A stretch of DNA of 64,000 nt from Anoplopoma fimbria (lineage: Eukaryota > Chordata > Actinopteri > Perciformes > Anoplopomatidae), in NCBI RefSeq assembly GCF_027596085.1, contig NC_072450.1, positions 8,070,903 to 8,134,902 on the forward strand, given 5' to 3'. The translations under genes and the position numbers were made by a program. Shown in pieces: positions 63,401 through 64,000 of this stretch. Under the pieces are notes generated by a model. That model made no database searches. It had not been told where the DNA came from and saw only the letters and a program-made list of their open reading frames with translations. Position 1 is the stretch's first letter, and the number at the start of each line of letters is the position of its first letter.

Positions 63401-63814
63401 GCAGACAATTTAAATACTCAACTGAAGTACAAGAACATCAAAAGTATCCTTAAGTACATACAGTACATGAGTAGATAGATGTACTTATTTACTTTCCACC
63501 ATTATAAATAAAATAAATAAATGTGTGATCACTGTGGTTGGCAAAATAGGGCCAAATTATGCAGTGGTTTTCATTAAATGTGAAATAAAATGAGAAATCT
63601 TAAGTTTGTAGGAGTTTTGTCATTGAGGTAAAAACTTTAGTACACATTCTGTGTCAGCTCAGCACTGTACCTCCTAACATATATAACATTGCTATCTCTT
63701 CATGTACTGGATTGATTTTGGCTCGGTCTAGCTAATTTGTTGTTCTTTCCCTCGTCTCTCCCTGCTAAGGCTTGGCCTACCATTTCTGCACTATAATCAT
63801 GACGTCGTAAAGAG
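56580..63814 (+). CDS. paqr5: Membrane progestin receptor gamma, 5' part (partial)
   Basis: A seven- or eight-pass membrane receptor of the PAQR family that mediates rapid, non-genomic progestin responses at the cell surface. Five exons (54, 128, 206, 127 and 45 nt) join in frame to 186 codons plus 2 nt; the rest lies beyond 64000. The start MLSLIKLPQVF and the following GYRHP match PAQR5. The conserved N-terminal motif NETLNIWTH (E49, N52, H56) is present. So is SSCAHTFSSMS...FFFDYAAV, with S99, H103 and D120, matching the PAQR metal-site residues. The third site (HxxxH near the C-terminus) is outside the window. Position next to glce in the same orientation supports PAQR5 over PAQR6/7/8. 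Exon 5 adds 15 residues absent, as I recall, from human PAQR5. Confidence 0.93.
56634..57478 (+). other. paqr5: paqr5 intron 1
   Basis: 845 bp. About 490 bp of it (56733-57225) is a dispersed MITE-like element. Confidence 0.88.
56733..57225 (+). mobile_element. MITE-like dispersed repeat, family 6
   Basis: It begins ATTAAAGGAGACATATTGTG, continues CTTATTTTCAGGGTCACACT, TTTCTACTAGAACATGATTA and ATCTTCTGTCAGAAAACGCT. It ends TACTTTCACAGTATTATTAT, GGCACCTAAAGCTGCTGTAA and CGTGAAAATCCCA. This is the order of a very common percomorph non-autonomous element, here almost complete. Confidence 0.75.
57479..57606 (+). CDS. paqr5: paqr5 coding exon 2
   Basis: 128 nt, acceptor TTTCAAG at 57478 and donor GTAAAC at 57607. 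It reads VFHEDSIISGYRHPRSSAID, then CILSLFQLTNETLNIWTHFL, and carries the family motif before membrane segment 1 (E49, N52, H56). It ends inside Trp codon 61. Confidence 0.93.
58625..58890. repeat. Dispersed repeat family 7, worn copy
   Basis: TTTGGTCTCAGTCAACTAAG and ATTTCTTTAGTCAATTAG at the left and TGTTCGTCGACTAAGACTG at the right form loose inverted ends of a known percomorph repeat type. Confidence 0.5.
60099..60170. repeat. (GT)n microsatellite in paqr5 intron 2
   Basis: About 36 GT units. Confidence 0.97.
60351..60402. repeat. (TA)n microsatellite in paqr5 intron 2
   Basis: About 26 TA units. Confidence 0.95.
60562..60800. mobile_element. Foldback element family 2, left-half fragment
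   Basis: TGAACACTCTTGTGTCCGTG, GCATTTAGCTTAGCTTAGCA, TAAAGACTAGAAGCAGAGGG and AAACAGCTAGCATGG give the left arm and interior of the family seen at 50034. The right arm is absent. Confidence 0.75.
61600..61805 (+). CDS. paqr5: paqr5 coding exon 3
   Basis: 206 nt, acceptor GGCAG at 61599 and donor GTAAGT at 61806. It encodes the first two hydrophobic segments (YFLWKAVTVVFVQVA and WPLVIFLLTCCIYPLA), then SSCAHTFSSMSARARHICFF and FDYAAVSFYSLG. It includes the Ser, His and Asp of the PAQR metal site. Confidence 0.94.
61806..62577 (+). other. paqr5: paqr5 intron 3
   Basis: 772 bp, unique AT-rich sequence with a short CCCTAAA run (62081-62107). Confidence 0.9.
62081..62107. repeat. Short CCCTAAA tandem run
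   Basis: Three CCCTAAA units followed by one CCCTAA in paqr5 intron 3. It resembles telomeric repeats but is very short, and the seven-base unit is not the vertebrate telomere unit. Confidence 0.7.
62578..62704 (+). CDS. paqr5: paqr5 coding exon 4
   Basis: 127 nt, acceptor CTGCAG at 62577 and donor GTATGA at 62705. It reads TAIVYSAYVFPDKWVNSLF, then VPIAVLNTVFCSSLACYSR, covering about two membrane segments. It ends after two bases of Arg codon 172. Confidence 0.93.
62705..63769 (+). other. paqr5: paqr5 intron 4
   Basis: 1065 bp, of which about 435 bp is dispersed repeat family 4. Confidence 0.8.
63070..63504. mobile_element. Dispersed repeat family 4, near full length
   Basis: GAAGTGGAAGAAGTAGGCTA, TCTTACAAGTGAAAGTCCTT, ATTTCAGAATAATGTATAAT and ATATTATTGGATTATAATTA appear in order. 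The right end is AGTACATACAGTACATGAGT ... TTACTTTCCACCATT. The CCACC-type ends in opposite orientations mark a foldback-like element common in percomorphs. Confidence 0.75.
63770..63814 (+). CDS. paqr5: paqr5 coding exon 5 (45-nt microexon)
   Basis: Acceptor CTGCTAAG at 63769 and donor GTAAAA at 63815. It completes Arg 172 and reads LGLPFLHYNHDVVK plus two bases of the next Arg codon. Both ends are phase 2, so skipping it would remove exactly 15 residues and keep the frame. I remember fish PAQR5/6-type receptors having similar LGLxFL-YNHD residues here, whereas mammalian PAQR5 goes straight from CYSR to a Phe. Prediction rests on splice sites, phase and this recollection. Confidence 0.75.
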
Positions 63815-64000
63815 GTAAAAAAACAATGCATTTGTTAAAAATCTGCCCCTCCTACTTCATCACTTTCTATCATAAATTGTGTTTGTCATGCCTCAAATGA
63901 TAGTAACAACAGATAGATTTATTGACTTGTCTTCAGACCAACTTCATTCACATTGTTGACTTTTAAGAGTTGAGCAACTCTCTGTTTAAACACAATGGGT
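63815..64000 (+). other. paqr5: Start of paqr5 intron 5, cut by window edge
   Basis: AT-rich sequence without a further acceptor plus coding segment. The remaining paqr5 exons (later membrane segments and the HxxxH motif) lie outside. Confidence 0.8.

Overview
The window is nuclear DNA from a ray-finned fish, most likely a percomorph teleost. The evidence is: split genes with GT-AG introns; vertebrate-specific proteins; many long CA/GT microsatellites; and tRNA-derived SINEs, LINE 3' tails and foldback (MITE-like) repeats of kinds familiar from percomorph genomes. No bacterial, viral or CRISPR content was seen.

Two protein genes are supported, both on the + strand. (1) glce, heparosan-N-sulfate-glucuronate (D-glucuronyl) C5-epimerase, has a complete coding region of 595 residues in four coding exons (30360-30876, 36913-37158, 42884-43176, 43833-44564). 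All splice sites are GT-AG and phases match at every junction. (2) paqr5, progestin and adipoQ receptor 5 (membrane progestin receptor gamma), is present as its first five coding exons (56580-56633, 57479-57606, 61600-61805, 62578-62704, 63770-63814). It runs off the right edge. GLCE and PAQR5 are also neighbours in the same order and orientation on human 15q23, so this is conserved microsynteny. The two proteins have unrelated jobs: Golgi heparan sulfate modification and membrane steroid reception.

Layout: 1-30346 holds no supportable coding gene. It is AT-rich sequence upstream of the first glce coding exon, either intergenic or a 5'-leader intron, with SINEs, microsatellites, a recent 148-bp duplication, a perfect 30-bp inverted repeat, a G-quadruplex-like tract and a few CNE-like stretches. 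30347-44564 is the glce coding region with introns of about 6.0, 5.7 and 0.66 kb. 44565 to about 48.5 kb is the probable glce 3' UTR, which starts near a 149-bp GT repeat. About 48.5-56.5 kb is intergenic and rich in foldback repeats. 56.5-64 kb is the paqr5 promoter and 5' half of the gene.

No new biological system is evident. The items most worth a second look are the 45-nt phase-symmetric paqr5 exon, the perfect inverted repeats, the nested hairpin near 27.97 kb, the local duplication, and the long GT tracts next to the glce stop and the paqr5 TATA box. Repeat-family assignments rest on pattern recognition; no database search was possible.
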